Assembly (NCBI GenBank): GCA_023488565.1
Contig: JAMDDZ010000133.1
Location: 5,448-33,213 of the forward strand
DNA length: 27,766 bases
From: Bacillota bacterium
Lineage (GTDB): Bacteria > Bacillota > Sulfobacillia > Sulfobacillales > Sulfobacillaceae
Direction of reading: 5' to 3'
Each line of letters starts with the position of its first letter. The stretch's first letter is position 1. The notes beneath the pieces are model-generated. The model saw only the letters and a list, made by a program, of their open reading frames with translations. It made no database searches and was not told where the DNA came from. Below are positions 1 through 7,055 of the stretch, piece after piece. The position numbers were made by a program, and so were the translations under genes.

Positions 1-108
1 CCATCACGCCAATGAGTATCCCTGCATTTTCGAAAAATAATTTTGATAAGCTAGACGGTGGGAAGCCCACCTGAGATAATTAGAATTAATGAGGGAGGAT
101 GTTTGAAG

Positions 109-300
109 ATGTCTAATCGTAAGCAAGATCGCCATTCACCCGATAATGTCAATATCACCATCCGCGCCCGCCGCGACTGGATTACCCGCCTCGACGAAGC
201 GGCAGAATCTGCCGGAGAGAGCCGGATGGCCTACATCCGGCGAGCCGTGGACTTGCGAATGGCACGGGAGGGCATTGCCGCCACTCCCCCGCGCGAGTAA
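109..300 (+). CDS. small ribbon-helix-helix-type protein
   Basis: This is a 63-residue basic protein. Its core (VNITIRARRDWITRLDEAAE, then a segment ending in MAYIRRAVDLRM) has the layout of a CopG/Arc-type ribbon-helix-helix fold: a short beta strand, helix, turn and second helix. Such proteins bind DNA as dimers and often autoregulate plasmid or toxin-antitoxin genes. I chose the ATG at 109 because GAGGGAGG lies at 91-98 at a suitable distance; the frame is open further upstream to 58, but without a comparable site. No toxin partner is visible downstream. The neighbours are a ParB-like protein and a recombinase remnant, so it probably came from a plasmid or integrated element. The family is inferred from pattern only. 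Confidence 0.55.
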   Translation: MSNRKQDRHSPDNVNITIRARRDWITRLDEAAESAGESRMAYIRRAVDLRMAREGIAATPPRE

Positions 301-441
301 GGTTCCCCCGCAGCGGCACCGTCTCGATAGGCGGGATCATGCCGGGCGGACTTTTTGTGTTCACCCACTTAATTCTTGCCAATCCCGACCGACGAGGAGC
401 ACATTGAGACATATCGTGCATTCTTCTGTCGGAGGCTCTCT

Positions 442-714
442 ATGTCAACCATTGGTCCAAAGAAACTCACGCCCAACCCCGCGAACACCATTTTTGATCC
501 GCTGCCGGAGAACGTGTACCAGGCACTGAAAAACGATATTGCGGAGCGGGGATTGCTCAATCCGATTCTCTGCACCCCGGACTTTACCGTCATCGCCGGA
601 CATCACCGTTTGAAAGCCGCTCTGGAGTTAAAACTAGAGTGTGTGCCCAGATTGACCACGAAATTTTCGCCTCACCACGCTGGGGCAGGAACTTACCGAT
701 TGTCTGGCGAATGA
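442..714 (+). CDS. short ParB/Spo0J N-terminal-domain protein, probably truncated
   Basis: The ATG at 442 has GGAGG at 431-435. The 90-residue product carries the ParB nuclease-like N-terminal core: a stretch like LPENVYQALKNDIAERGLL followed by NPILCTPDFTVIAGHHRLKAA, in which the GHHRLKAA part matches the conserved GxxRxxAA box. After VPRL the sequence no longer resembles ParB, and the helix-turn-helix domain that normally follows is missing. The last 20 residues (KFSPHHAGAGTYRLSGE) align with the end of a second remnant at 4617-4739, which still has the RYGYTLRKF segment. This copy therefore probably lost its middle by internal deletion. It could still be expressed. In intact relatives this domain handles DNA partition or CTP-dependent DNA binding; no such role should be assumed here. 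Confidence 0.6.
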   Translation: MSTIGPKKLTPNPANTIFDPLPENVYQALKNDIAERGLLNPILCTPDFTVIAGHHRLKAALELKLECVPRLTTKFSPHHAGAGTYRLSGE

Positions 715-747
715 ATCAAAGAAGAATCCCAGATAAGGAGCGTCGCC

Positions 748-1050
748 ATGGATCCCGAACTCAAAGCCTATTTGGAGGGCATGCGCCAAGACTTGATGGC
801 CCACGCGGAGCAATTAAATCAGGAAACGCGCCAGGACTTGATGGCCCATGCTGAACGGTTGAATGACAAGACAAACCAGCGGATTGATATCGTAGACCAA
901 CGGGTCAGGGAGACCCGCGTCCTGATGGAAGACGTGCGGCACGAGGTTCAACTGGTGGCCGAAGGCGTCACCACCGTACGCGACCAACTGGGGCGCGTCG
1001 TCGCCGACCACGAAGAGCGCATTACCCGCCTCGAACGGCGGGTTCCCTGA
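748..1050 (+). CDS. short coiled-coil protein, paralogue of the gene at 4756
   Basis: This is a 100-residue, highly charged protein starting MDPELKAYLEGM, with AAGGAGCG just upstream. It contains about one and a half copies of a 15-residue unit (AEQLNQETRQDLMAH) and then a helix-rich tail ending ITRLERRVP. No transmembrane segment or signal peptide is visible. The second gene at 4756-5397 has the same start, the same tail and many more units, so this is a low-copy-number version of the same family. The tail (VADHEERITRLERRV) looks like a dimerising or trimerising coiled coil. Its function is unknown. It sits between a ParB-like gene and a recombinase remnant, which suggests it belongs to a mobile element. 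Confidence 0.65.
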   Translation: MDPELKAYLEGMRQDLMAHAEQLNQETRQDLMAHAERLNDKTNQRIDIVDQRVRETRVLMEDVRHEVQLVAEGVTTVRDQLGRVVADHEERITRLERRVP

Positions 1051-1091
1051 GCCATGCCCAACCGACCGAAGGAACCCCATGCCAAAGACCC

Positions 1092-1208
1092 CGCAAGCTC
1101 AAGTCCGGCCGATGGCAGGCATGGGTGACGTATTACGACCCAGACCTTGGCAAACGCCGGGAAACCAGCCAAACCTTTGCCACGGAACGGGAACTCAAAA
1201 GTGGGTGA
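1092..1208 (+). pseudogene. tyrosine recombinase N-terminal remnant
   Basis: In the third forward frame this stretch reads KLKSGRWQAWVTYYDPDLGK and continues RRETSQTFATEREL. That is the typical beta-sheet arm-type DNA-binding domain at the N terminus of phage and ICE integrases. It has no start codon in its own frame. Possible starts at 1054 or 1079 are in other frames, so at least one frameshift is present. The reading stops at 1206-1208, long before a core-binding or catalytic domain. What remains is only the first 40 or so residues of an integrase. It lies directly downstream of the coiled-coil gene, in keeping with an integrated element whose integrase has been lost. Confidence 0.6.
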
Positions 1209-1982
1209 AAAATCGCGAGGATCTGGATTATCAAAATTTAACCGAGATCCCTTTGGATGATTTGCGGAAATATCAAGAGAGGGTACTGAAAAGTGCCAAC
1301 GGCTGGCACAAGATGCGGTATTATTATTAGACCATAAACGGTATGGGACCGCTATCTTTCTCGTGTTGACGGCGTTAGAGGAAGTGACTAAAGCCGTGTG
1401 GTGTCTGACATGGATGGGGACCGGTATATCTCAATCTAAGACTGTTAAAATCAATCAGGATCAATGGACTGCGTATGTATTGGGTAAACCGGCAAGTCGC
1501 CGAAAAAGTGTTCACCAGGCACGTCTCCGTGAGGCGTTGCAAGGTGCAATCCTATTAGTAGTGCCCATGTTGAAGCCATCCAACTTTTCTTTTTCGGAGA
1601 AAATCGCGGATGAACTAGACCCGATATTGAAAAAGTATCCTAGAATTCTTGATTTGTACCATACCCTGATAATTGAACATAACCGACAAAAGAGTGACGA
1701 ACCATTCAATTCGATTGAAAAATTTCTGGCGGGAGATGAGAATTGGGATTTAAGGGCTTTGCGGGAACAAGCATTTACACTGATTGGGTTAGACGCTCGT
1801 CGGTCGCGGAATGGCAATCTTTGCCGGAATTCGTCTATAATCTCACCGGGATGGCAAGATTGTGCTGCACACATGTTGGTTTATCTAAGCACACAGATTT
1901 CCCACCTTTTTGGGAATCTGCTCGCTCGGCTATCTTAAGTGACCGACCCATTCAAATTAATCCGGGGCGCAAACCGGAGTAA
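1205..1982 (+). pseudogene. AbiV-type HEPN protein, broken by two frameshifts
   Basis: Three frames read in order give one recognisable protein. Frame 2 (from about 1205) gives NLTEIPLDDLRKYQERVLKS. Frame 1 (from about 1297) gives RLAQDAVLLLDHKRYGTAIF, then LVLTALEEVTKAVW and a long helical middle, to REQAF near 1774. Frame 3 (from about 1776) continues YTDWVRRSSVAEWQSLPEF to the stop at 1980-1982. The AxxLL...RYGTAxxLxxxALEExxKA pattern and the late REQAxYxDW motif are the hallmarks of the AbiV abortive-infection family of HEPN proteins. Intact AbiV proteins protect against phage by blocking late translation. Here the two single-base shifts (about 1295 and 1774) should abolish the product, unless they are sequencing errors. 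No canonical slippery heptamer is seen at the first shift. Confidence 0.55.
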
Positions 1983-2259
1983 ATTCGAGTGAATGTGCCC
2001 GATTTGCCCGGGAGACACTGATTCATCTGTCGGAGCAAGGAGCCAAAAATAGGGCTGGGGGGCACAGTTGGTGATACCTTGATGCGAGAAACTTTCCGAA
2101 GCGGTAACTGACTATTTTTTTGTATTTAGGCATCGCGCATATATTAACGGAACCAAGACGAATATTTGAAAGCCATAAGCCCTTGGATCTGGCTTCCCGT
2201 AATTGAAGTTATTTTTTTGTGGTGCCTTCATCAGAAAGGTTTGTTGTGTTATCTTTGGT
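1983..2259. other. intergenic stretch with no supported gene
   Basis: This stretch lies between the AbiV-like remnant and the GGDEF remnant. I see no reading frame with recognisable protein character, no RNA gene and no clear terminator. Confidence 0.5.
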
Positions 2260-2883
2260 TCAACTTGGACACCTGGTAACTATCACCCGTTCCTTCCCAG
2301 TGGCCTTGGCTTGATACAGCGCCTGATCCGCTCGGCCGGGCGGCATCCCAGACACTGTCTCCCAGGTGCCCCTCCTCTAAGCCGGCAGAAAAGGCAAAGC
2401 CCGCCAGATCCTCAACCGGGCGATCTGACAAAGCCGGAGCACCCGTTCCACGGCCCTTTGCGCCGCTTCCTCCGTGTTCTCCGGCATCCACCAGCCCACT
2501 TCTGCTCCCCCTAATCGGCCGATGATGTCGGCACTCCGGGCCTCTTCACGGAAAATTTGGCCCCAGGCCCGGAGTACGGCGTTTCCCACGGCATGCCCGC
2601 AGGGGTCATTCACTTGTTTGAAATCATCCAGATCGCAATAGCCGATGACCCAAGGACGGGTGCCCCGAGTCATGATGGCCGCTTCGGCGGATTTCCAAAA
2701 CACGGCAGGCCGTAAGAGACGGGTCATGTCATCCACCGTGGCTCGCCGATGCCTGAAGGCCAACACCCAAGGTAACGTCAAAGTATTGGTGTGAAAATTA
2801 TGTAAAATGCGATGGGCCGTGGAATATTCATCGGAGGCACATGAAGAAGGCCTCTGTGCAGGAAGACCGGCTCTGTACGCCAA
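2260..2883 (-). pseudogene. GGDEF (diguanylate cyclase-type) protein remnant
   Basis: The main frame (from 2883 down) contains DDMTRLLRPAVFWKSAEAA, then PWVIGYCDLDDFKQVND and GHAVGNAVLRAWGQIF. These are clear GGDEF-domain landmarks (the D-hDhDxFKxxND and GHxxGDxxL boxes). The signature loop reads GRLGGAEVG instead of RxGGDEF, so the metal-binding acidic pair is lost. The C-terminal end is in other frames: a FAFSAGL-like strand, then ADQALYQAKATGKERVIV ending at a stop at 2260-2262. At least two frameshifts are therefore present. Intact relatives make cyclic di-GMP; this copy cannot. No sensory domain is recognisable upstream of the GGDEF core. Confidence 0.7.
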
Positions 2884-2893
2884 CGGTGCGTAG

Positions 2894-2910
2894 CCCGGTC
2901 ATCGACCGGG
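2894..2910. repeat. short perfect palindrome, CCCGGTC-ATC-GACCGGG
   Basis: A seven-base perfect inverted repeat with a three-base loop lies just beyond the stop of the ISAs1-type transposase fragment. There is no T-run, so it is not a good intrinsic terminator. It may be part of an insertion-sequence end. Confidence 0.4.
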
Positions 2911-2925
2911 TTGGTGAGTGTTCTA

Positions 2926-3141
2926 TTAGGAGGTGGCTGTCAGGGACAACAGGAGTGTCGCCACCTGATCTGCACGGCGGTGTAAGTGATTGACAGCCCG
3001 TTGAATGTTGGGTAATTGTAGGCGTCGGAGGAGTCCGATGACAGTATTGCGTAAGATGGCCATCGCGCGGGGTTCATTCCCGGTACGCACTTGAGAGCGG
3101 TCCTCATCGTAGGTCATGTCGCGCCGATTTCGCCCCTTTTT
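2926..3141 (-). pseudogene. C-terminal fragment of an ISAs1-type transposase
   Basis: The reading MTYDEDRSQVRTGNEPRAMA followed by ILRNTVIGLLRRL closely follows the C-terminal block of ISAs1-family DDE transposases (VRDVTFxEDxSRVRTGNAPxxMAxLRNxAIxLLR). Only about 70 residues remain. The catalytic domain is missing because the left end of an IS3-family element begins at about 3143; the open frame continues a short way into that element and is meaningless there. The natural C-terminal stop is kept at 2926. The fragment records an older insertion that was later cut by the IS3-type element. Confidence 0.7.
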
Positions 3142-3152
3142 TTGTACACTCG

Positions 3153-3167
3153 CGATCTCTTTTGAGC
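3153..3167 (+). repeat. left terminal inverted repeat of the IS3-family element
   Basis: It matches the reverse complement of 4536-4550 at 14 of 15 positions and lies about ten bases inside the proposed left end at 3143. Confidence 0.65.
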
Positions 3168-3240
3168 TTATGCTCATTGTCGCATCATTTTTCAGCCCTG
3201 TGGGCTGAGACTGAGGGACAGTGCGAGGAAGCCGGAGATC

Positions 3241-4195
3241 TTAGACCCGTACAGATGACCACGTCTCGCAACCTTCCGCCACTTTTTCTCGCATCGTCGC
3301 CGGAGACCAAAAATGCCAACGTCCGTGAAGACGATCATGGTTATAATAGACAATCCATCGAGTTATCGTGGCATACGCCTCGGCATATGAGACAAATTCC
3401 TGGGTGAGGCACTCCCGTTCCAGCTGAGCATGCCATGATTCAATCAACGCATTTTTGTTCGGAGTGGCGTCAGGAATGCGTTCGTGCTCCAGCCCATGGG
3501 TCTCACAAGCGTTTTCAAATGCCTCCGCGATGAATTGAGGACCATTGTCGGTACGCAGAACGGCGGTGTGTCCCACTCGGGTTGGCGCTGCGCGACGGCC
3601 TGCTGCACTGTCCGGACCACATCGGCCGCTTTGCAGCTCAGCCCAATGTGGTAGGCGATGATCATTCGGTCACAGACATCCATGATAGCTTGGAGATAGA
3701 GAAAACGATCCTCCCCCGCAATATAAACATAAGTGATGTCTGTTTGCCAGAGCTGGTTCGGCGCCGTGATCACTCGATTCCGCGCCAAACGGCGCGGGTG
3801 CTGCGGTTGGCGTTTCCGCTGGGGCCATAATCAGTGCCATGCCCGTAAGAGGCGATAGACTTTTTTGAAACGGATACGCAGATGATACCGCCGTCGCAAA
3901 ACCCCGGGGATTTTGTGATACCCATAAGCGGGATTCTCGGTGATCAAGAGTTCCGAAATCCAGTCCATGATCTGGCCATCGGCGACTTTTTCCCCGGATT
4001 GCGTGAGACTGTACCCTCGCGGAGGCCGTCCAGGAGCCTGCTGACGGCCATCGGGACGGGGATGGTGCTGACTGGGGGGTGGCGCCAGGCATAAAACGTG
4101 GCCCGTGGCAGGTCTACGGTGGCACACGATCGCTGGACGGGCACCTGGGGCGCCCGGTCATGCCATTGGGCGACATGTTCGCACAATTCTGTCAC
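3241..4195 (-). pseudogene. IS3-family OrfB (DDE transposase), multiply broken
   Basis: Pieces in different frames add up to one IS3 OrfB. The start at 4195 overlaps the orfA stop (ATGA) and gives MTELCEHVAQWHDRAPQVPV, then LPRATFYAWRHP. After a frameshift near 4040 it continues GYSLTQSGEKVADGQIMDWI, then PAYGYHKIPGVLRRR to RAWH, where an in-frame TGA stands at 3831-3833. The same frame resumes with NRVITAPNQLWQTDITYVYI. A further shift near 3576 leads to HTAVLRTDNGPQFIAEAFEN and NKNALIESWHAQLEREC. The three catalytic acids of the rve domain are still visible (TDITY, RTDNGPQF and the E of NALIESW), but no full-length protein can be made. Confidence 0.8.
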
Positions 4196-4461
4196 GGACG
4201 GATCCCCTTTTTTCGCAGGAGATCTTGGAGCATCGCAATCTCTAAATCTCTCTCACCGAGCAATTTCTTTAAGCGTTCATTCTCATCCCCCAGGGTCATC
4301 GGGGAGTTGTCCTGATGACGGGCTTTCACCGTCTCTCGCACCAACCGTCGCACCATACTCGGGCTGATCTGATGACGTCGGGCCACTAAGGTGGCATTGT
4401 GCGTGTCCTGGGCTTCTTGTACCACCTGCTGTTTGAATTCGGCGGAATACGTTTGACTCAT
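4192..4461 (-). CDS. IS3-family OrfA (helix-turn-helix protein)
   Basis: This is an intact 89-residue OrfA. It has an N-terminal helix-turn-helix (YSAEFKQQVVQEAQDTHNAT, then VARRHQISPSMVRRLV) and a C-terminal leucine-zipper-like helix (DENERLKKLLGERDLEIAML). In IS3 elements OrfA binds the inverted repeats, and a -1 frameshift fuses it to OrfB to make the active transposase. AGGAACG precedes the ATG at 4461. OrfA overlaps OrfB by four bases. With OrfB broken, OrfA alone could only act as a DNA-binding repressor. Confidence 0.85.
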   Translation of the reverse strand: MSQTYSAEFKQQVVQEAQDTHNATLVARRHQISPSMVRRLVRETVKARHQDNSPMTLGDENERLKKLLGERDLEIAMLQDLLRKKGIRP

Positions 4462-4535
4462 TCGTTCCTCTCTCTCCTTTTATACTCAATGTTAGCCTAC
4501 CAGGAGAGATCGCGATTGTCATGTTTTCTTAGGGG

Positions 4536-4550
4536 GCTTAAAAGAGATCG
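4536..4550 (-). repeat. right terminal inverted repeat of the IS3-family element
   Basis: This is the partner of 3153-3167. It reads CGATCTCTTTTAAGC on the minus strand and differs at one position. Confidence 0.65.
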
Positions 4551-4616
4551 ACTACGTCCATTAGATCACCATCGGTCACACGACCTTGGGGGTACACTAG
4601 GCAAACCAATTACTGA

Positions 4617-4739
4617 ACGGATAGGGCTTTGCAACACCTTGAAGCTCGCTATGGCTATACGCTAAGGAAATTTTGTCTCCGACGCTTTGGGGCAGGAATT
4701 GACCGCATTTCTGGCGAATGGATGGACGGAGAAAGTTAG
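4617..4739 (+). pseudogene. C-terminal remnant of a ParB-like protein
   Basis: The frame is open from just after a TGA at 4614-4616 to a TAG at 4737-4739. It reads ALQHLEARYGYTLRKF, then CLRRFGAGIDRISGEW. The LExRYGYTLRxx part is typical of the segment before the helix-turn-helix of ParB-like proteins. The DNA from about 4671 on is similar to 660-715, where the first ParB-like gene ends, and both are followed within 35 bases by a gene starting MDPEL. This is therefore the tail of a second, mostly lost copy of the same two-gene module. It has no start or N-terminal domain. Confidence 0.5.
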
Positions 4740-4755
4740 ATGAAGGGGAGTAGCC

Positions 4756-5397
4756 ATGGATCCCGAACTCACCGCCTATCTGGAGAGTATGTTTCACAAT
4801 TTAACTGAGCAAATCGTGCAGTCTCGGCAGCATGCGGAACAGCAGAATCAGGAGACACGCAAGGACTTAATGGCCCATGCGGAACAGCAGAATCAGGAGA
4901 CGCGCAAGGACTTAATGGCCCATGCGGAACTGTTGAATTTGGAGACGCGCAAGGACTTAATGGCCCATGCGGAACAGCAGAATCAGGAGACACGCAAGGA
5001 CTTAATGGCCCATGCGGAACTGTTGAATTTGGAGACACGCAAGGACTTAATGGCCCATGCGGTGCAGTTGAATCAGGAGACGCGCAAGGACTTAATGGCC
5101 CATGCGGAACAGCAGAATCAGGAGACACGCAGGGACTTAATGGCCCATGCGGTGCAGTTGAATCAGGAGACGCGCAAGGACTTAATGGCCCATGCGGAGT
5201 TGTTGAATCAGGAAACCCGCAAGGACTTAATGACCCATGCGACGCAGTTGAATCAGGAGACGCGCGTCCTCATTGAAGCCTTACGGCACGACCTGCAAGG
5301 CGTGGCAGATGGAGTGCTCACTGTGAATCAAAAACTCGATCGGTCTATTGCCGACCACGAAGCGCGCCTCATCCGTCTAGAACGGCGAATGCTATAG
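4756..5397 (+). CDS. coiled-coil protein with ten tandem 15-residue units
   Basis: This 213-residue protein is preceded by AAGGGGAG. Residues 1-26 (MDPELTAYLESMFHNL and a short helix) lead into nine full units and one divergent unit of the pattern AExxNxETRKDLMAH (residues 27-176). A 37-residue tail ending DHEARLIRLERRML follows. Fifteen residues over four turns give 3.75 residues per turn, which fits a right-handed or nearly straight coiled coil of the kind seen in part of YadA-type stalks. There is no signal peptide or membrane segment, so the rod is probably cytoplasmic. The paralogue at 748-1050 has only one to two units with the same two ends, so the unit number clearly varies. The function is unknown. 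Confidence 0.75.
   Translation: MDPELTAYLESMFHNLTEQIVQSRQHAEQQNQETRKDLMAHAEQQNQETRKDLMAHAELLNLETRKDLMAHAEQQNQETRKDLMAHAELLNLETRKDLMAHAVQLNQETRKDLMAHAEQQNQETRRDLMAHAVQLNQETRKDLMAHAELLNQETRKDLMTHATQLNQETRVLIEALRHDLQGVADGVLTVNQKLDRSIADHEARLIRLERRML
4834..5283 (+). repeat. tandem array of ten 45-bp coding repeats
   Basis: There are nine complete 45-bp units and a tenth that diverges after its first nine codons. Units come in a few sub-types (AEQQNQE, AELLNLE, AVQLNQE), while the ETRKDLMAH half is almost constant at the DNA level (gagacgcgcaaggacttaat). The interspersed order of sub-types suggests growth by unequal exchange or slippage. The array keeps the frame, and even the opposite strand stays open across it, which is a by-product of the repeat. 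Confidence 0.9.
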
Positions 5398-5647
5398 TTC
5401 GACTGAAAACTGCCTTATGCCAATGCATCCCGGGAAATTCGAGTCCGGAGTTTGTGGATAATCGGGCAGCAATCTCAAGCATAGTTCAACCAAGAGGCCA
5501 CCGTAAGAATCGCCGACCATCGTAAGGCAAGCACCCAGAACCCTGCAGCGTACACCAGGTTTTCCGGCAACAACCATATGTCCATAAGAACCTCACAAAC
5601 TTTGTTGGATGTCAGTGCATTCGCGGGGGGGTTACGAGGAATTGCCG
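5398..5647. other. intergenic stretch before the GNAT gene
   Basis: I see no convincing gene, RNA or terminator in these 250 bases. They mark the junction between the accessory region and the following genes. Confidence 0.4.
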
Positions 5648-6592
5648 ATGAATTTTTACAGTGATCGCATGAACTCAGCAGATGCTATACAAATAAGTGG
5701 CTGGACCTATCCGGCTCCATACAATTTTTATGATATGGGAAGAACCGAAGCATCGGTGACTGAATTGTTATCTGATGGTTACCGATCCGTGAGATGTGAC
5801 AATGATCCTTTGGTCGGATTCTTTTGCGTAGGTCAGTCGGCGCAAGTACCTGCAGGCCACCAATTTGGGGTCTATGGCTCTGATGCTCCCGTGATTGATA
5901 TAGGGATTGGCATGCGTCCTGATCTAACGGGCAAAGGACTTGGGGCACAATTTTTAGATTTTGTAGTGCGCGAAATACGGGGAAATAACCTAACGGCCGG
6001 ATTAAGGTTGACGGTCGCGTCGTTTAATCAAAGAGCCGACAAGCTGTACCGGAGGTTTGGGTTTCGTCCTCGGCATCAATTTGAAGCCAACGGCCTTCGT
6101 TTTCTCGTCGAATACAGGGAAGGGCGGTATCTAGGATACCTGAGACAGGCGACTCTTGATGACGAAAGGTATCTAGCTGAATGGCTCCGAGACCCTGTAG
6201 ACTGCTATTGGGCTACAGGATTGCCCAATTTTTCTCATGACACCTATTTTTCTTGGTGGAATGCAGCAGATCAGCACGGATGGGTGCTTGAGTCCTCAAT
6301 GGGGCCTGTTGCTTACGGGGAAATATGGGTCGATCCGGCGGCAGGTGATATTGAGTTGGCCCATCTGGTGGTAAACAACGCACGACGTGGCCAGGGAATT
6401 GGTCGAGGACTAGTCGAAGCATTATATGACCAAGCCAATGAGTATGGCTATCCCGTAGTTTACATGCGGGTAGATCCTGATAATCTGCGTGCGCTCCATT
6501 GTTACCAATCCGCCGGATTCCAACTTATGGAAGAGATCCCGAAAGACTGGCCGGATCACTATGTGTGGCTGCGACGATTGCTTCTGGGATAA
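5648..6592 (+). CDS. tandem GNAT-family N-acetyltransferase
   Basis: This 314-residue protein has two GNAT folds. In the first, residues about 80-145 contain VIDIGIGMRPDLTGKGLGAQ, with the acetyl-CoA-binding (Q/R)xxGxG/A motif as TGKGLG, and LYRRFGF. In the second, residues about 215-310 contain ELAHLVVNNARRGQGIGRGL and a late HCYQSAGF. Both acetyl-CoA loops look intact. The substrate is not predictable; tandem GNAT proteins acetylate small amines, antibiotics or protein N termini. I chose the ATG at 5648 because GAGGA lies seven bases upstream; an ATG at 5609 in the same frame has no such site. The gene stands alone on the plus strand and converges on the men operon. Confidence 0.8.
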   Translation: MNFYSDRMNSADAIQISGWTYPAPYNFYDMGRTEASVTELLSDGYRSVRCDNDPLVGFFCVGQSAQVPAGHQFGVYGSDAPVIDIGIGMRPDLTGKGLGAQFLDFVVREIRGNNLTAGLRLTVASFNQRADKLYRRFGFRPRHQFEANGLRFLVEYREGRYLGYLRQATLDDERYLAEWLRDPVDCYWATGLPNFSHDTYFSWWNAADQHGWVLESSMGPVAYGEIWVDPAAGDIELAHLVVNNARRGQGIGRGLVEALYDQANEYGYPVVYMRVDPDNLRALHCYQSAGFQLMEEIPKDWPDHYVWLRRLLLG

Positions 6593-6653
6593 CAAACCAG
6601 ACCCAGAACAGGCGTCTCATTGAGGGAAGCTGTATAGGCATATTTAGCATGGT

Positions 6654-7031
6654 CTAACGGACTTGAGCTTTTCTTTTGCTGAGCGCAATACCCATTTCGG
6701 CCATTCCCATGGCTATTAACATCAAAACCAAATGCAGAATGCCCCAGAGGTTGCCGGAAATTCGCATAAATAGAGCAATTACCGCACCGACTAGCACTAC
6801 AAAACCTGCGGCCCATAAGGGCCCGCCGGCACCGGAAGCGACTTTGCCAGCTTGGACAGCTAGGGCCCACATGGAGCCTAAGACCAGGATGCCTGCAATA
6901 ATGTGGGCGTCAACCAATACTGGTGTGTCCGTCCAAATCTTAAATAGGTCTCCTAAACCCAACAGCAAAGCCAGCAAAAATGCAGTTCGCAGCAACATCG
7001 TCGTGAATTTCATTGATTCGACGGGTTTCAT
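6654..7031 (-). CDS. four-helix membrane protein at the end of the men operon
   Basis: This 125-residue protein has four hydrophobic helices (about residues 9-30, 38-60, 72-90 and 95-117) and a basic C-terminal end. Helix 2 contains His43 (LVDAHIIAG) and helix 4 contains His100 (GILHLVLML), each within or near the membrane, a pattern that could hold a heme. The ATG at 7031 has GGGGTG eight bases upstream; a TTG two codons earlier would sit too close to that site. It starts 24 bases after the menA stop, so it is co-transcribed with menaquinone genes. I do not recognise the family. A role in the quinone or respiratory chain is only suggested by position. Confidence 0.65.
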   Translation of the reverse strand: MKPVESMKFTTMLLRTAFLLALLLGLGDLFKIWTDTPVLVDAHIIAGILVLGSMWALAVQAGKVASGAGGPLWAAGFVVLVGAVIALFMRISGNLWGILHLVLMLIAMGMAEMGIALSKRKAQVR

Positions 7032-7055
7032 AGCCAAGTCACCCCTTTGTCTATA

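Larger units (their letters stand above)
3143..4560 (-). mobile_element. degenerate IS3-family insertion sequence
   Basis: Two overlapping IS3-type reading frames (orfA 4461-4192, orfB remnant 4195-3241) are bracketed by an imperfect inverted repeat. The left copy CGATCTCTTTTGAGC at 3153-3167 and the right copy at 4536-4550 agree in 14 of 15 bases after reverse complementing. Extending outward gives ends that begin TGTAC (3143) and, on the other strand, TGGAC (4560), so the element runs TG...CA and is about 1.4 kb, the usual size. The three bases outside the ends are TTT and TTA, so no clean target duplication is proven. orfB has several frameshifts or stops, so the element should be unable to move by itself. 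Confidence 0.7.

Noticed and set aside
650..745. A frameshift in the ParB-like gene giving the reading GQELTDCLANE
   Set aside because: The frame ending in GAGTYRLSGE aligns better with the second remnant (GAGIDRISGEW), so the annotated frame is the conserved one.
1285..1300. Programmed -1 frameshift in the AbiV-like gene
   Set aside because: No X-XXY-YYZ slippery heptamer is found in the right phase, and a second shift occurs later in the gene, so decay or sequencing error is simpler.
3143..4560. Target-site duplication of the IS3-family element
   Set aside because: The three flanking bases differ (TTT and TTA), so a duplication cannot be claimed.
4769..5128. A 119-codon open frame on the minus strand across the 45-bp repeat array (proline- and serine-rich repeat)
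   Set aside because: It is a by-product of the repeat on the other strand. The plus-strand gene has a paralogue and a ribosome site; this frame has neither.
4834..5283. CRISPR array
   Set aside because: The units are contiguous coding repeats without unique spacers.
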